From: Methylophaga thiooxydans DMS010 | GTDB taxonomy: Bacteria; Pseudomonadota; Gammaproteobacteria; Nitrosococcales; Methylophagaceae | Reading direction: 5' to 3' | Length of the DNA stretch: 64,000 nt | NCBI RefSeq assembly: GCF_000156355.1 | Contig: NZ_GG657907.1 | Span: 1 to 64,000 of the forward strand | Shown here: positions 39,006 through 48,906 of the stretch, one piece after another | How positions within the stretch are numbered: the stretch's first letter is position 1 | Layout of the letters: the number at the start of each line of letters is the position of its first letter | Notes under the pieces: model-generated | The model's input: the letters and a program-made list of their open reading frames with translations, nothing else | What the model was told of the DNA's origin: nothing | The model's database searches: none | Program-made: the position numbers and the translations under genes

Positions 39006-40412
39006 TTAGTCTTTTCGACTCCGTCTCGGTGGTCGATTCTTTTTCACAGCAGTATCTGCAGGTTTGGTCGGATTGTCGCGAAAAGGATTATCACTGGTTT
39101 TAAATTCAATCATCACTGGCGTGCCTTGTAGCTTTAACACGTCTCTGAAGTAGTTTTCCAAATAACGTTTATAACTATTTGGTGTCGCATCAGTTTGATT
39201 ACCATGGATAATAATGCGCGGTGGATTTTTCCCACCCAAGTGTGCATAGCGAAATTTAATGCGGCGTCCCCTCACCAAGGGTGGTTGGTGATCGGATACG
39301 GCATCTTCCAACACTCTGGTGAGTCGCGAGGTCGGCACTTTAGTCATCGCTGACTGATAGGCTTGTCGAACTGTTTTCAGCAATAAGCCCACACCACTAC
39401 CATGCAATGCAGAAATAAAGTGGGTTTTAGCAAAATTCATAAAAGGTAAGCGACGCTCAATATTGGTTGCCACCCACTCCCGTTCACTTTTCTCCAGCCC
39501 ATCCCATTTATTCACAGCCAAAACCACAGCTCTACCGCTTTCAAGAATAAGCCCGGCAAGGTGCAAGTCCTGTTCAACAATACCTTCGTGGGCATCCAGT
39601 ACCAGCAAAGCGACGTTGGCGTCTTCCAAAGCTTGCAGAGTTTTCAGAACACTGAATTTTTCCAGTTTTTCGGACACTTTTGAACGTCTGCGAACACCCG
39701 CCGTATCAATTAAGGTGTAATTTACACCATCTTTTTCAAACGGAATATGAATACTGTCACGTGTCGTGCCAGGCTCGTCGAATGCAACGACCCGCTCTTC
39801 ACCTAACAGCCGGTTTATCAGGGTCGACTTACCCACATTAGGGCGGCCTAGTACCGCTAGGCGAATGTCATCCGGTCTGTCATCTGTCGCTTCATCTTCT
39901 TCCTCAAAGAGGACTTCTGCTTGTGGCAGACAGACTTTGATCTCTTCTAACAATTCGGTAAAGCCGCGACCTTGTGTTGCTGAAATCACTTGCGGCTCAC
40001 CAAGGCCGAGTGAATAGAAATCCGCAGCAACCATTTCTCGTTGTTCGCCTTCTGTTTTGTTGATAACCAGACGTACGGGTTTACCATCACTACGTAACTG
40101 TTGAGCGACATCGGTATCTGAAGGCATCAGTCCAGCCCGGCCATCAACAATAAACAACACCAGATCAGCTTCATCAATCGCTAACTTTGCTTGTTTACGC
40201 ATCAAGTCTGACATATTGTCAGTTTGATCCGTCAAGCCGCCAGTATCGATCAGAATAAAATCTAAGTTCTCTTCTCTGACTGTTCCATAGATACGATCGC
40301 GTGTCAGCCCCGCATAATCAGCAACAAGCGCATCACGACTGCGCGTCAGGCGATTAAAAATCGTCGATTTACCGACATTTGGACGTCCTACCAATGCAAT
40401 AACAGGTTTCAA
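39006..40412 (-). CDS. der: Ribosome biogenesis GTPase Der
   Basis: A 468-residue protein with two tandem GTPase domains. G1 motifs GRPNVGKS occur at 9-16 and ~189-196; DTGGL and DTAGV are the G3 sites; NKTE and NKWD the G4 sites. The C-terminal KH-like domain (~370-440) contains [20 protein letters not shown] (20 residues). Der is essential for 50S subunit maturation. It lies downstream of bamB with 1 bp between, a conserved pairing. Confidence 0.98.
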   Translation of the reverse strand: MKPVIALVGRPNVGKSTIFNRLTRSRDALVADYAGLTRDRIYGTVREENLDFILIDTGGLTDQTDNMSDLMRKQAKLAIDEADLVLFIVDGRAGLMPSDTDVAQQLRSDGKPVRLVINKTEGEQREMVAADFYSLGLGEPQVISATQGRGFTELLEEIKVCLPQAEVLFEEEDEATDDRPDDIRLAVLGRPNVGKSTLINRLLGEERVVAFDEPGTTRDSIHIPFEKDGVNYTLIDTAGVRRRSKVSEKLEKFSVLKTLQALEDANVALLVLDAHEGIVEQDLHLAGLILESGRAVVLAVNKWDGLEKSEREWVATNIERRLPFMNFAKTHFISALHGSGVGLLLKTVRQAYQSAMTKVPTSRLTRVLEDAVSDHQPPLVRGRRIKFRYAHLGGKNPPRIIIHGNQTDATPNSYKRYLENYFRDVLKLQGTPVMIEFKTSDNPFRDNPTKPADTAVKKNRPPRRSRKD

Positions 40413-40413
40413 T

Positions 40414-41583
40414 TTATGGCACTCTCACCGCACTGATACTGCCATCTAAGGCAGTAATGTAAACCACACCATCTTTTACAAATGGCTTGCTACGAATCGC
40501 AGCATCACTAATTTGTTGACGCGCAACAAAGCGCCCATCGTTGCGAGCCAGCCAATGCACATAGCCTTCTAGGTCACCAACCACAACGTAGTCGCCAACG
40601 ACTGCAGGAGCAGATAATTGACGTCGCAACAAGCGCGTTTGTCGCCATAAAGCGTCACCACTTCCATCTTGTACCGCCCACACATAACCTTCATCATCGC
40701 TGATGTAGACGGCTTCACCATAAGCAGCATCAAGACCGATTTGTGAAGACATCTCACGTGACCACAAAACCTGACCACTGGCTAAATCCAGACCCGACAC
40801 ATTTCCCTGATAAGTGACTACGTAGACGTTGTCATTCTTAACAACAGGATCGGCATCAATGTCTACCAATCGATCTAACTCGGTACGTCCACGCGGCACG
40901 GCAACACTTTTCTCCCAAACGACTTTGCCATCGCTAAGTGAAAGTGCGACTAATTTACCGTTATCATAGCCAGCAATAACATTATCACCTGCAATTACCG
41001 GTGCACCGGCACCGCGTAAACTCAACAAAGGCACTGCACGTTGATATGACCATTGCACTTCACCACTATCCGCTGAGACAGCTGTTACACGACCGTCAGC
41101 CGTTCTGCTCACGACCATGCCACCATCGGTCGTCGGCGGTGCTAAGACTTCACTCGTCAAGCGTGCACGCCAGCGTTCTTCGCCATCAGCTTCATTAAGC
41201 GCAATGAGCTGACCTTTTTGCGTGCCAACAATGACCAAGTCCATACCACCACCAATGCCGGCAATAACAGGCACATCCAGCTCTGTCTCCCAGACACGTC
41301 GGCCTGTTTCTGCATTGAATGCACTTACTTCGCCTTCATAGTCAACAGCAAATATCTTCCCGTTAAGCCAGAATACGCTTAAGTCGTTTTTAGTCTCGCC
41401 TGCACCATCACCGGCACTGGCATCCCAAATCACTTGTGGCTGAAACTCATTAGTAAACTCTGTTAATTCAGTTGGAGGAGCCTCATAGACCTCCTCTACA
41501 AATAAGTACTCAACAGCACTACAACCACTCAGTAGAACAAGACCGCTGGCGATAACTGTACGGAATATTTGATTAACCTTCAT
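40414..41583 (-). CDS. bamB: Outer membrane assembly lipoprotein BamB
   Basis: A 389-residue lipoprotein. ATG 41583 gives a short signal peptide with lipobox LLSGC (Cys21). The body is an eight-bladed beta propeller with repeated PQQ-like strands ([32 protein letters not shown]). BamB supports BamA in inserting beta-barrel proteins. ATG 41583 overlaps the yfgM end by 11 bp, so I prefer it to the listed frame start at 41598. Order yfgM-bamB-der is typical of gammaproteobacteria; hisS upstream is absent here. Confidence 0.96.
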   Translation of the reverse strand: MKVNQIFRTVIASGLVLLSGCSAVEYLFVEEVYEAPPTELTEFTNEFQPQVIWDASAGDGAGETKNDLSVFWLNGKIFAVDYEGEVSAFNAETGRRVWETELDVPVIAGIGGGMDLVIVGTQKGQLIALNEADGEERWRARLTSEVLAPPTTDGGMVVSRTADGRVTAVSADSGEVQWSYQRAVPLLSLRGAGAPVIAGDNVIAGYDNGKLVALSLSDGKVVWEKSVAVPRGRTELDRLVDIDADPVVKNDNVYVVTYQGNVSGLDLASGQVLWSREMSSQIGLDAAYGEAVYISDDEGYVWAVQDGSGDALWRQTRLLRRQLSAPAVVGDYVVVGDLEGYVHWLARNDGRFVARQQISDAAIRSKPFVKDGVVYITALDGSISAVRVP

Positions 41584-42211
41584 GAGATGCCACATCATCC
41601 ATTTTCATTTGTAATAACCGTTGGCGTGGTTCACCCGCTGCCAGTGACAACACGGCAGTTTGATACGCAGCATAAGCCGCTGACCTATCACCCATGGCTA
41701 ATTTGATGTCACCTTCCAGCTCAGCGAATAAAGAACGAAATGCCGTTGATTCGCTTGAAGCGACCATGTCTAACGCTGCACTATTATCACCTTGGCTGAA
41801 CTTCAATCGTGCCAGTCTCAGTGTTGCCAATTCTTTATGGCTGTTTAGTTCAGCATGCTCAATCACCCAATATAGGTAGTCTTCGGCTGCTGACAGCTCG
41901 CCTGATTTCGCTGCTGATTCAGCCATTTGCATCGCAGCAAATACCGCATAAGGTGTCGATGCATAATTTTGCATCAATTCCTGAGAAGCCGCTTGTGCCG
42001 CATCAGCATCATTTTGGCTGAGGTACGCAGTTGATTGCTGATAAATAATCGACGCATTCTCTGATTGAACTTGCTGGTGATTCAGCCAATAACGACCGCC
42101 AAAGACGGCAACAGCACCGATCACAATTCCGGCAATTACTGAGCGACCGTTATCACGCCACCATTGTTTAATCTCTTCTGCTTTTTCCTCATCGGATGCA
42201 TAGATGTCCAT
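41573..42211 (-). CDS. yfgM: Translocon-associated TPR protein YfgM
   Basis: A 212-residue protein. An N-terminal cytoplasmic segment (MDIYASDEEKAEEIKQWWRD, 20 residues) is followed by one membrane helix (~24-42, SVIAGIVIGAVAVFGG) and a periplasmic TPR-like helical domain. YfgM associates with SecYEG and PpiD to help proteins across the periplasm. It is the first gene of the yfgM-bamB-der set and diverges from amt. Confidence 0.92.
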   Translation of the reverse strand: MDIYASDEEKAEEIKQWWRDNGRSVIAGIVIGAVAVFGGRYWLNHQQVQSENASIIYQQSTAYLSQNDADAAQAASQELMQNYASTPYAVFAAMQMAESAAKSGELSAAEDYLYWVIEHAELNSHKELATLRLARLKFSQGDNSAALDMVASSESTAFRSLFAELEGDIKLAMGDRSAAYAAYQTAVLSLAAGEPRQRLLQMKMDDVASHEG

Positions 42212-42320
42212 GCGCTCTCCTTGTGATTGAATGCTGCTAAGTCAAAATGTTTTTCAAAACGCTTGATTATACGTTTTTATCCGCCGTTTGTGGATCATCT
42301 GTATAGCGTTATTCACTAAC

Positions 42321-42335
42321 GCACCGTCTTGGTGC
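42321..42335. promoter_or_regulatory. NtrC-type binding site upstream of amt
   Basis: GCACC-GTCTT-GGTGC is a perfect dyad matching the NtrC consensus GCACC-N5-GGTGC. It is centred about 130 bp upstream of the predicted sigma-54 start. A weaker half-match GCACC-N5-GAAGC follows at 42352-42366. Enhancer sites at this distance are usual for nitrogen-regulated promoters. Confidence 0.8.
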
Positions 42336-42429
42336 TACAAAACAACCAAACGCACCATTCAGAAGCGGCTTTATGCACAAGTAAGGATCATGACTTCGGT
42401 AACTCATTGTTTTTACAGGTCAGTCTATT

Positions 42430-42446
42430 TTGGTGCAACTTTTGCT
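42430..42446 (+). promoter_or_regulatory. Sigma-54 promoter of amt
   Basis: TTGGTGCAACTTTTGCT has GG and GC separated by exactly 10 bp, the -24/-12 signature. It lies 40 bp before the amt start codon and downstream of an NtrC-type dyad, giving a consistent nitrogen-starvation promoter. The 42212-42485 region holds no other supported gene. Confidence 0.8.
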
Positions 42447-42485
42447 ATTTTGGTGCTTTACGTCAAAATAAAAAAGGACAAGATT

Positions 42486-43670
42486 GTGCAAAACGCAACA
42501 GATGTTTTATTTATACTACTCGGGGCCATCATGGTGCTTGCCATGCATGCTGGCTTTGCATTTCTCGAAGTTGGCACCGTACGCAAAAAGAACCAGGTTA
42601 ATGCTTTGGTCAAAATCATTGTTGATTTTGCGGTGTCTAGCATTGCTTATTTTTTTATCGGCTACGGTATTGCCTATAGTCTCAACTTTTTTGAGTCTGC
42701 GCCTGTGCTCACAGAGAGCAACGGCTATGCGCTAGTGAAGTTCTTTTTCTTGCTGACATTTGCTGCTGCCATTCCGGCTATTGTCTCAGGTGGTATCGCT
42801 GAACGCGCACGCTTTAATCCGCAATTGATCGCAACCTTCCTTATTGCAGGGTTTGTTTACCCATTCTTTGAAGGCATAACCTGGAATGGCGCCTACGGCA
42901 TTCAGGATTGGTTAGCGACTCAGTTTGGCGCTGGTTTTCACGACTTTGCAGGCTCTATCGTGGTTCATGCCGTTGGTGGCTGGATTGCATTGGCTGCAGT
43001 GTTGCACCTAGGCCCTCGTCATGGCCGTTATGGAAAGAAAGGCGAAATCTACGCACACCCACCATCAAATATTCCCTTCCTTGCTTTAGGTGCTTGGATC
43101 CTGAGTGTCGGCTGGTTTGGTTTTAATGTTATGTCAGCACAAGAGATTGATGGCATTAGCGGTCTTGTGGCAGTCAACTCATTGATGGCGATGGTTGGTG
43201 GTATTCTTGCTGCTTGTTTAGTTGGTCGAAATGATCCAGGTTTTGTTCATAACGGTCCTTTAGCAGGGCTTGTCGCTATCTGTGCTGGCTCAGATGTTAT
43301 GCACCCTCTTGGTGCGCTAGCAACCGGTTTAATTGCTGGTGGTTTATTCGTATATACCTTCACTTTGGCACAAAACAAATGGAAAATTGATGATGTATTG
43401 GGCGTTTGGCCTTTACATGGCTTGTGCGGTGTATGGGGTGGTATTGCTGCTGGTATCTTTGGCCAAGTGACTCTAGGTGGCCTTGGTGGTGTTAGCTTTA
43501 TCTCACAGCTTATTGGTACAAGCCTGGGGGTTGTGATTGCTTTCGCCGGTGGTTATATCGTTTATGGTGTCATCAAAATGCTGATGAGGCTCCGCCTGAC
43601 ACAAGAAGAAGAGTACCAAGGTGCAGATTTAAGCATTCACAAAATCAATTCAACACCAAATAACGATTAA
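42486..43670 (+). CDS. amt: Ammonium transporter Amt
   Basis: A 394-residue Amt/MEP/Rh channel with about 11 membrane helices. Signature stretches are GAYGIQDWLATQFGAGFHDF with FHDFAGSIVVHAVGG, the pore histidines (the latter His, and CGVWGG-associated LHGLCG), and AISGGIAERAR-like IVSGGIAERARF. It takes up ammonium. I choose GTG 42486 with AAGGA 7 bp upstream; the open frame continues back to 42288 but across the sigma-54 promoter. No glnK gene is adjacent, unlike the common glnK-amtB pair. Confidence 0.95.
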   Translation: MQNATDVLFILLGAIMVLAMHAGFAFLEVGTVRKKNQVNALVKIIVDFAVSSIAYFFIGYGIAYSLNFFESAPVLTESNGYALVKFFFLLTFAAAIPAIVSGGIAERARFNPQLIATFLIAGFVYPFFEGITWNGAYGIQDWLATQFGAGFHDFAGSIVVHAVGGWIALAAVLHLGPRHGRYGKKGEIYAHPPSNIPFLALGAWILSVGWFGFNVMSAQEIDGISGLVAVNSLMAMVGGILAACLVGRNDPGFVHNGPLAGLVAICAGSDVMHPLGALATGLIAGGLFVYTFTLAQNKWKIDDVLGVWPLHGLCGVWGGIAAGIFGQVTLGGLGGVSFISQLIGTSLGVVIAFAGGYIVYGVIKMLMRLRLTQEEEYQGADLSIHKINSTPNND

Positions 43671-43690
43671 ACTGTATTTAACATGGCCGT

Positions 43691-43710
43691 CCGCTAGCAT
43701 TCGCTAGCGG
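43691..43710. terminator. Hairpin between convergent amt and lpxA
   Basis: CCGCTAGC pairs perfectly with GCTAGCGG around ATTC. It lies 20 bp past the amt stop and overlaps the lpxA stop, where two transcripts converge. There is no T-run on either strand, so it may act as a bidirectional roadblock or RNA 3' stabiliser. Confidence 0.45.
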
Positions 43711-44474
43711 ATAATGCCGCCTTCTTGATTCGCCAGAAAGGCAGTTAACACCGACAATTCATCAGCGTCCTGTTTGATATCGTGAACTCGCTGTTGTGCT
43801 TCTTCAAGTCGAAAACCTGAACGATAGATAACTTTATAAGCCTGGCGGATATTTTTGATCTGGGTATCATTGAATTGACGACGACGCAGGCCTTCAACAT
43901 TAACCCCTACAGGTTTAGCCATATGGCCGGACACTAATACATAGGGGGGAACATTTCGGGAAATAACACTACCCATCGCACTGAACGAATGTGATCCAAG
44001 ATAATTAAATTGACTCACTAAGGTAAAGCCACCCAAGATAACAAAATCATCCACTATTACATGACCTGCTAACGACGCATTATTAGCAAAAATATTATCG
44101 TTACCAATTAAACAGTCATGTGCGATATGAACATAAGCCATAATCCAGTTATTGCTGCCTATGCGCGTGATACCACCGCCTTGCACTGTACCTCGGTTGA
44201 TAGTGACAGATTCACGGATAAGATTATTATCACCGATTTCTAACCGTGTAGGCTCACCATCAAATTTTTTATCTTGCGGCTCTTCGCCAATTGAAGAAAA
44301 CTGGAAGATGCGGTTATTTTTACCAATTTTGGTAGGGCCATTGATGACAACATGCGATTTAATTTCGCAGCCAGCGCCAATTTCCACGTCTGCACCAACA
44401 GTTGTGTAAGGTCCGATAATCACATCATCGGCGATAACAGCAGTAGGATCGATTATGGCAGTTGGATGTATCAC
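43704..44474 (-). CDS. lpxA: UDP-N-acetylglucosamine acyltransferase
   Basis: A 256-residue left-handed beta-helix enzyme that adds a 3-hydroxyacyl chain to UDP-GlcNAc, the first step of lipid A synthesis. Hexapeptide repeats run from [20 protein letters not shown] on; the catalytic His lies in [15 protein letters not shown]; the C-terminal helical part is [20 protein letters not shown] (20 residues). The start is GTG at 44474, overlapping the fabZ stop (GTGA). No lpxB follows here; the gene is convergent with amt. Confidence 0.97.
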   Translation of the reverse strand: MIHPTAIIDPTAVIADDVIIGPYTTVGADVEIGAGCEIKSHVVINGPTKIGKNNRIFQFSSIGEEPQDKKFDGEPTRLEIGDNNLIRESVTINRGTVQGGGITRIGSNNWIMAYVHIAHDCLIGNDNIFANNASLAGHVIVDDFVILGGFTLVSQFNYLGSHSFSAMGSVISRNVPPYVLVSGHMAKPVGVNVEGLRRRQFNDTQIKNIRQAYKVIYRSGFRLEEAQQRVHDIKQDADELSVLTAFLANQEGGIIR

Positions 44475-44920
44475 TTTGGCATTTCTTGGTTAACACACAT
44501 AATATCAGCGCTGACAACAACCTCACCATCAACACTGGCCTCACCACTAAATTTCCAGAGGTTTCGTTTATTTTTAACCAGCTTCACTTCCAGCTTCAAT
44601 TGGTCGCCAGGCTCAACCGGTTTCTTAAAACGCGCGTTGTCGATACCAGCAAGATAATACAAAGCATCATCTGAACGAACTGAAGCAACAGTTTTAAACG
44701 CCAGTAGACCAGTAGCCTGTGCTAGGGATTCCAAAATCAGAACACCGGGCATGATTACTCTTTGCGGAAAATGTCCCGTAAAATGTGGCTCGTTGAAGGT
44801 GACGTTTTTGATACCGACAAGATGCTCACCCGGCGTAAACTCGATCACTCTATCGATCAGTAAAAAAGGGTATCGATGTGGTAATAAGCGTTGAATTTCG
44901 TGTATGTCAATCGTATTCAA
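44471..44920 (-). CDS. fabZ: 3-hydroxyacyl-ACP dehydratase FabZ
   Basis: A 149-residue hotdog-fold dehydratase of type II fatty acid synthesis. It has [16 protein letters not shown], the active-site region [20 protein letters not shown] with His and a later Glu, and ends in MPK. The start codon is TTG at 44920 with AAGGG 8 bp upstream, the same start type used by E. coli fabZ. The order lpxD-fabZ-lpxA joins lipid A and fatty acid synthesis. Confidence 0.97.
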   Translation of the reverse strand: MNTIDIHEIQRLLPHRYPFLLIDRVIEFTPGEHLVGIKNVTFNEPHFTGHFPQRVIMPGVLILESLAQATGLLAFKTVASVRSDDALYYLAGIDNARFKKPVEPGDQLKLEVKLVKNKRNLWKFSGEASVDGEVVVSADIMCVNQEMPK

Positions 44921-45007
44921 GCTGAAATCCCTTGGACATAGTTTGTAATAAAAGATCAGTAATCTTACTTTGAGTCACCATCCTGGTAAAGCCTCAGTAA
45001 GCTGATA

Positions 45008-46024
45008 TCAGTCTTTAAATTGTTTTTCCAACAGCTTTACGCGTTCAAATAGTTTATCCATTTGACGGTAACGAACGACATTCTTATGCCACTGTTTAGT
45101 CGGCTCAACCGGAATACCAGACGAAAAAACGCCGGCTTCGGTAATAGATTTAGTCACCATGGTCATGCCTGTCAGCTGTACACCATCGGCTATTTCCAAA
45201 TGGCCGCCGATACCGGTACCGCCACCAATTGCACAATGTTTACCAATTTGTGTACTGCCAGCAATGCCGACGCATCCTGCAATGACTGTATGCTCACCGA
45301 TAATGACGTTGTGACCAATCTGAATTTGATTATCCAGCTTGACGCCATGATGGATAACGGTGTCATCAATTGCGCCGCGATCAATGGTTGTATTGGCACC
45401 AATCTCGACATCATCACCGATAACGACACGGCCTACCTGCGGGACTTTTATCCAAACGCCGTTGTCGTTAGCAATGCCAAATCCATCAGCACCGATAACG
45501 ACACCTGGATGAATAATAACGCGTTGACCGATCTGAATCTGACGGCACAGGGTAACATTTGATTTAATTCGGCTGTCTTCGCCAATATAAACATCTTGTT
45601 CGATCACACTGCCTGCGCCGATATGAACCCCAGACTTGATGACAGCACCTTTTCCGATAGAAACGTGCGGCCCGATACTGACATTATCGGCAACAGTTGC
45701 GGCAGGGTCTATCCAGGCCGAAGCATGTATTGTGCTTTGAGCTAGAGACTCCGGATACAATAAAGTCGCCGCTTTAGCATAAGCGACATACGGGTCTTTT
45801 GCTTCAATCACATTTGTGTTGAGTTCTTCGCCCATGCCGGAAGCAACTATTACCGCTCCAGCATGGGTATCTTTCAGAAATTTTTTGTACTTACTGTTGG
45901 CGAGGAAGCTAATTTGTTGCTGTGTTGCCGTAGCAAGCGTACCCACACCCTCGATCAAATAATCTGAATCACCAATCAGGTGACCATCAATCGCCTCAGC
46001 GATCTGAGCTAATGTCAAACTCAC
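45008..46024 (-). CDS. lpxD: UDP-3-O-acylglucosamine N-acyltransferase
   Basis: A 338-residue enzyme adding the N-linked hydroxyacyl chain in lipid A synthesis. An N-terminal uridine-binding domain (~1-100) precedes hexapeptide repeats; the catalytic His lies in NQIQIGHNVIIGEHTVIAGC. A C-terminal helix ends it (DKLFERVKLLEKQFKD). The start is GTG at 46024, 9 bp after the skp stop. Next gene fabZ is 87 bp on. Confidence 0.97.
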   Translation of the reverse strand: MSLTLAQIAEAIDGHLIGDSDYLIEGVGTLATATQQQISFLANSKYKKFLKDTHAGAVIVASGMGEELNTNVIEAKDPYVAYAKAATLLYPESLAQSTIHASAWIDPAATVADNVSIGPHVSIGKGAVIKSGVHIGAGSVIEQDVYIGEDSRIKSNVTLCRQIQIGQRVIIHPGVVIGADGFGIANDNGVWIKVPQVGRVVIGDDVEIGANTTIDRGAIDDTVIHHGVKLDNQIQIGHNVIIGEHTVIAGCVGIAGSTQIGKHCAIGGGTGIGGHLEIADGVQLTGMTMVTKSITEAGVFSSGIPVEPTKQWHKNVVRYRQMDKLFERVKLLEKQFKD

Positions 46025-46033
46025 TCGTTTACT

Positions 46034-46540
46034 CTAATTTTTGGCTTTCAACATTTGTAAGACTTTGTCAGTCAGATCCACTTTATCACTGGCAAAAATC
46101 ACGCCTTGATAGAGAATCATGTCAAACGACTCTTTTTTTGCTAGATCAATAATCGTTTCTGCTATGTCTTTCTCTAACTTTCGTAATTCTTCGTTACGAC
46201 GAATGGACAGGTCTTCACTGTATTCATCTTGCAAACGTTGAAGTTCACGTTGATCACTTAGAATGTCACGTTCACGATCGCGACGCTGATCAGCACTTAA
46301 AATAGCGCCATCTTTATTTAGTTTCTCTTGTGCTGCGCGTAACGCTTTATGTTTCGATTCTAACGACTGACTACGCGATGCAAATTCTTTCTCAAGACGC
46401 GCTAACGCTGCCGCTTTCTGAGGCGACTTATCCAATACAGCACCGGCATTTACCACGCCTATTTTCAAATCAGCCGCATAGCTCATAGGTGCTGCAATGA
46501 ACATTGCACACAAAAGCCAGATAAACTTCATTTTCTTCAC
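46034..46540 (-). CDS. skp: Periplasmic chaperone Skp/OmpH
   Basis: A 168-residue protein with a signal peptide (cleaved near SYA-ADLKIG) and the Skp pattern: a core beta strand IGVVNAGAVLDKSPQ followed by long charged helices forming tentacles. It holds unfolded outer-membrane proteins in the periplasm and works with BamA, encoded just upstream. Gap to bamA is 19 bp. Confidence 0.95.
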   Translation of the reverse strand: MKKMKFIWLLCAMFIAAPMSYAADLKIGVVNAGAVLDKSPQKAAALARLEKEFASRSQSLESKHKALRAAQEKLNKDGAILSADQRRDRERDILSDQRELQRLQDEYSEDLSIRRNEELRKLEKDIAETIIDLAKKESFDMILYQGVIFASDKVDLTDKVLQMLKAKN

Positions 46541-46559
46541 ACTAAACTCCAGTTGTTAA

Positions 46560-48849
46560 TTAAAACGTCGATCCTAACGAGAATTGGAATGCCTCAGTTT
46601 CATCCCCATCTTCTTTTTTGATAGGAGAGGCAATACTGAAACTCATCGCGCCAAAAGGCGAAATCCAGATGGCTGACAAACCAGCTGAGTAGCGCAGTAG
46701 ACCAGCATCAAAATCCTGATCGACACCATAAACGTTACCAAAATCCGTAAAGGCGCTCAGGCGGAATGATTTCAGTGTTTTGTCCATAAAGGGTACTGGG
46801 AAAATGACCTCTGCACCACCTGTCACCAGCAAGTTACCACCTAATGGTTCATCATCACCATCAATTGTTTCTTCTCTTACCCCCAACGTGTTGGCCTGAA
46901 AACCACGTACGCTTCGGATACCACCTGCAAAGAAGTTTGAAGAACGAAATCTCGTATCACGTAGCTTCACCATAACCAAACTCACCGCGAACGGCAAAGG
47001 TCAGAGAGTCACTAATGGGTCGATAGGCGTTCAATTTATAGCGCAGTTTATAAAACTGCAATGATGGTCCAGGAACCGCCACTTCAGCATTGACGCTTTG
47101 ACTCATACCACTGGTTGGTAACAAGGCGTTATCCCGGCTGTCACTTGACCAACCCAAGTTGAGGGTTACTGTATCAAACGTATCACCTTCGCGCTCTATG
47201 TATTCCTCATAGCGAGTAATACGATCACTGGCACGGCTAGGTAAATCTACGGTGGTGTGTTCATACCCCAAGCCAAGATTTATACGGTTATCTTCTGAAA
47301 TCGGTACGCCAAAGGTAATATCGCCACCGAAGGCATCTAAGGTATAACGCGCGATATTGGCTTCATCGGCATCTGTTTTGCGGTAATAGGCATTAAAGCC
47401 CTGACTAATGCCATCAACCGTTACAAATGGATTGGTATAACCAAAGCTATAGACGGTGTTGATACTACTGTTATTGAAACCAAAACGGATGTGCTTACCA
47501 CTACCTAAAAAGTTCTTTTGGGTGACATTGGCGTTAAAAATAATACCATCAGATTGCGAAAAACCAACACCAGCAGACAAACTACCCGATGGGGTTTCTG
47601 ACACGCTGAAATCCAGATCGACTTGATCCTGAACACCAGCGACAGGAATGGTTTCTACATTTACATTTTCAAAGTAGCCCAAACGTGACACGCGCGCTTT
47701 TGACTGTTCAACTTTTTCGGTAGAGATCCATGCTGACTCTTGCTGACGAAACTCTCGACGCAAGACTTCATCACGCGATTTACTGTTACCTGAAATATTA
47801 ATCCGTCTGACATAGGCTCGACGTCCTGGATCCACAAAGAAAGTCAGGTTAACTTCGTTTTCTTCACGATTAATATCCGGAACCGCATTAACGTTGGCGA
47901 AGGCATAACCATCGTTACCCAAGCGATCCGTCAAGTTTTCAGTACTTTTGGTTATCGCTTTTCGTGAAAATACCGAGTTTTTGGGAATCGTCACCAATTT
48001 AAATAACTCTTCTTCCGGCACAATCAAGTTACCAGCAATCCGCACTTCATTGATTTTGTATTTATCACCTTCACTGATATTAATGGTGATAAACATGTTC
48101 TTTTTATCATCACTGATGGAGACCTGTGTTGACTCCACTGTGAAATCAACGAAACCACGATCGAGGTAGAAAGATCGTAAGGTTTCTAAATCAGCAGACA
48201 GTTTTTGACGTGAGTATTGATTATCTTTGGTGATAAAGGACAGCAACGAGCCTGTTGTAGTCTGGAACTCAGTCGTTAGTTCATCCTGCTCGAAAGAGTC
48301 ATTACCAACAATGTTAATCTCACTGATGGTTGCAACCACGCCTTCTGCCATTGTAATTCGGATAGCGACGCGATTACGCGATAAGGGGGTTACTTCAGAT
48401 TCAATAGCAACACCGTATTTACCGCGACTGAAATATTGGCGTTCCAATTCAAGCTCAACGCGCTCCAGCATCGCTTGCTCAAACACTTGGCCTTCGCCAA
48501 ACCCTATTTCACGAAGCGACTTAAGCAACTCGCCTGAATCCATATCTTTGTTACCAACCAACTCGATACTGGAAATGGCTGGTCGCTCCTGCACTTTGAT
48601 AACAAGCACGTTGTCTTGTTGCTCAAGTTGTACATCATTAAAGTATTTGGATTTATATAACGCCCTAATGATGCCTCGTGCATCATTATCGGTCATTTCA
48701 TCGCCGACTTTTACAGGGAGATAGTTAAAAACAGTACCTGCAGAAATACGTTGCAAGCCTTCAACTCTGATATCTTCGATAACAAAATTCTCAGCCCAAG
48801 CGACTGAGGTTGCACAAAGTAAAACCAATATTTGCAGTAGTTTATTCAT
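46560..48849 (-). CDS. bamA: Outer membrane assembly factor BamA (apparent frameshift)
   Basis: The essential barrel of the BAM complex. A signal peptide (ending VAWA-ENF), five POTRA domains (~22-420) and the barrel start (LSAGVGFSQSDGIIF) are in one frame ending at TGA 46957. The barrel C-terminus (FRSSNFFAGGIRSVRGFQAN to FSLGSTF) continues in another frame. The join falls at GAAGCTACGTGATACG (46957-46966), where GCTTACGGTGAT would restore a typical YGEAYGDTRF; two homopolymer bases appear lost (or one gained). As BamA is essential, a sequence error is the likeliest cause. Confidence 0.9.
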
Positions 48850-48906
48850 TGTTATTAGTACTAACGATCCGTCGACGAAAATGTAAGTGTACCTGCAAAG
48901 CCTGCA

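Noticed and set aside
42288..42485. Upstream extension of amt to 42288
   Set aside because: It would cover the NtrC site and sigma-54 promoter, and the translated segment is not Amt-like; GTG 42486 has the ribosome site.
45062..45562. Plus-strand 166-codon frame across lpxD
   Set aside because: Asn/Thr/Asp-rich shadow of the hexapeptide repeats on the other strand.
46560..46997. Separate 145-codon gene for an outer-membrane barrel fragment
   Set aside because: It is the C-terminus of BamA displaced by an apparent indel; no independent start signal is seen.
48227..48724. Plus-strand 165-codon frame within bamA
   Set aside because: Ser-rich antisense shadow of POTRA coding sequence.
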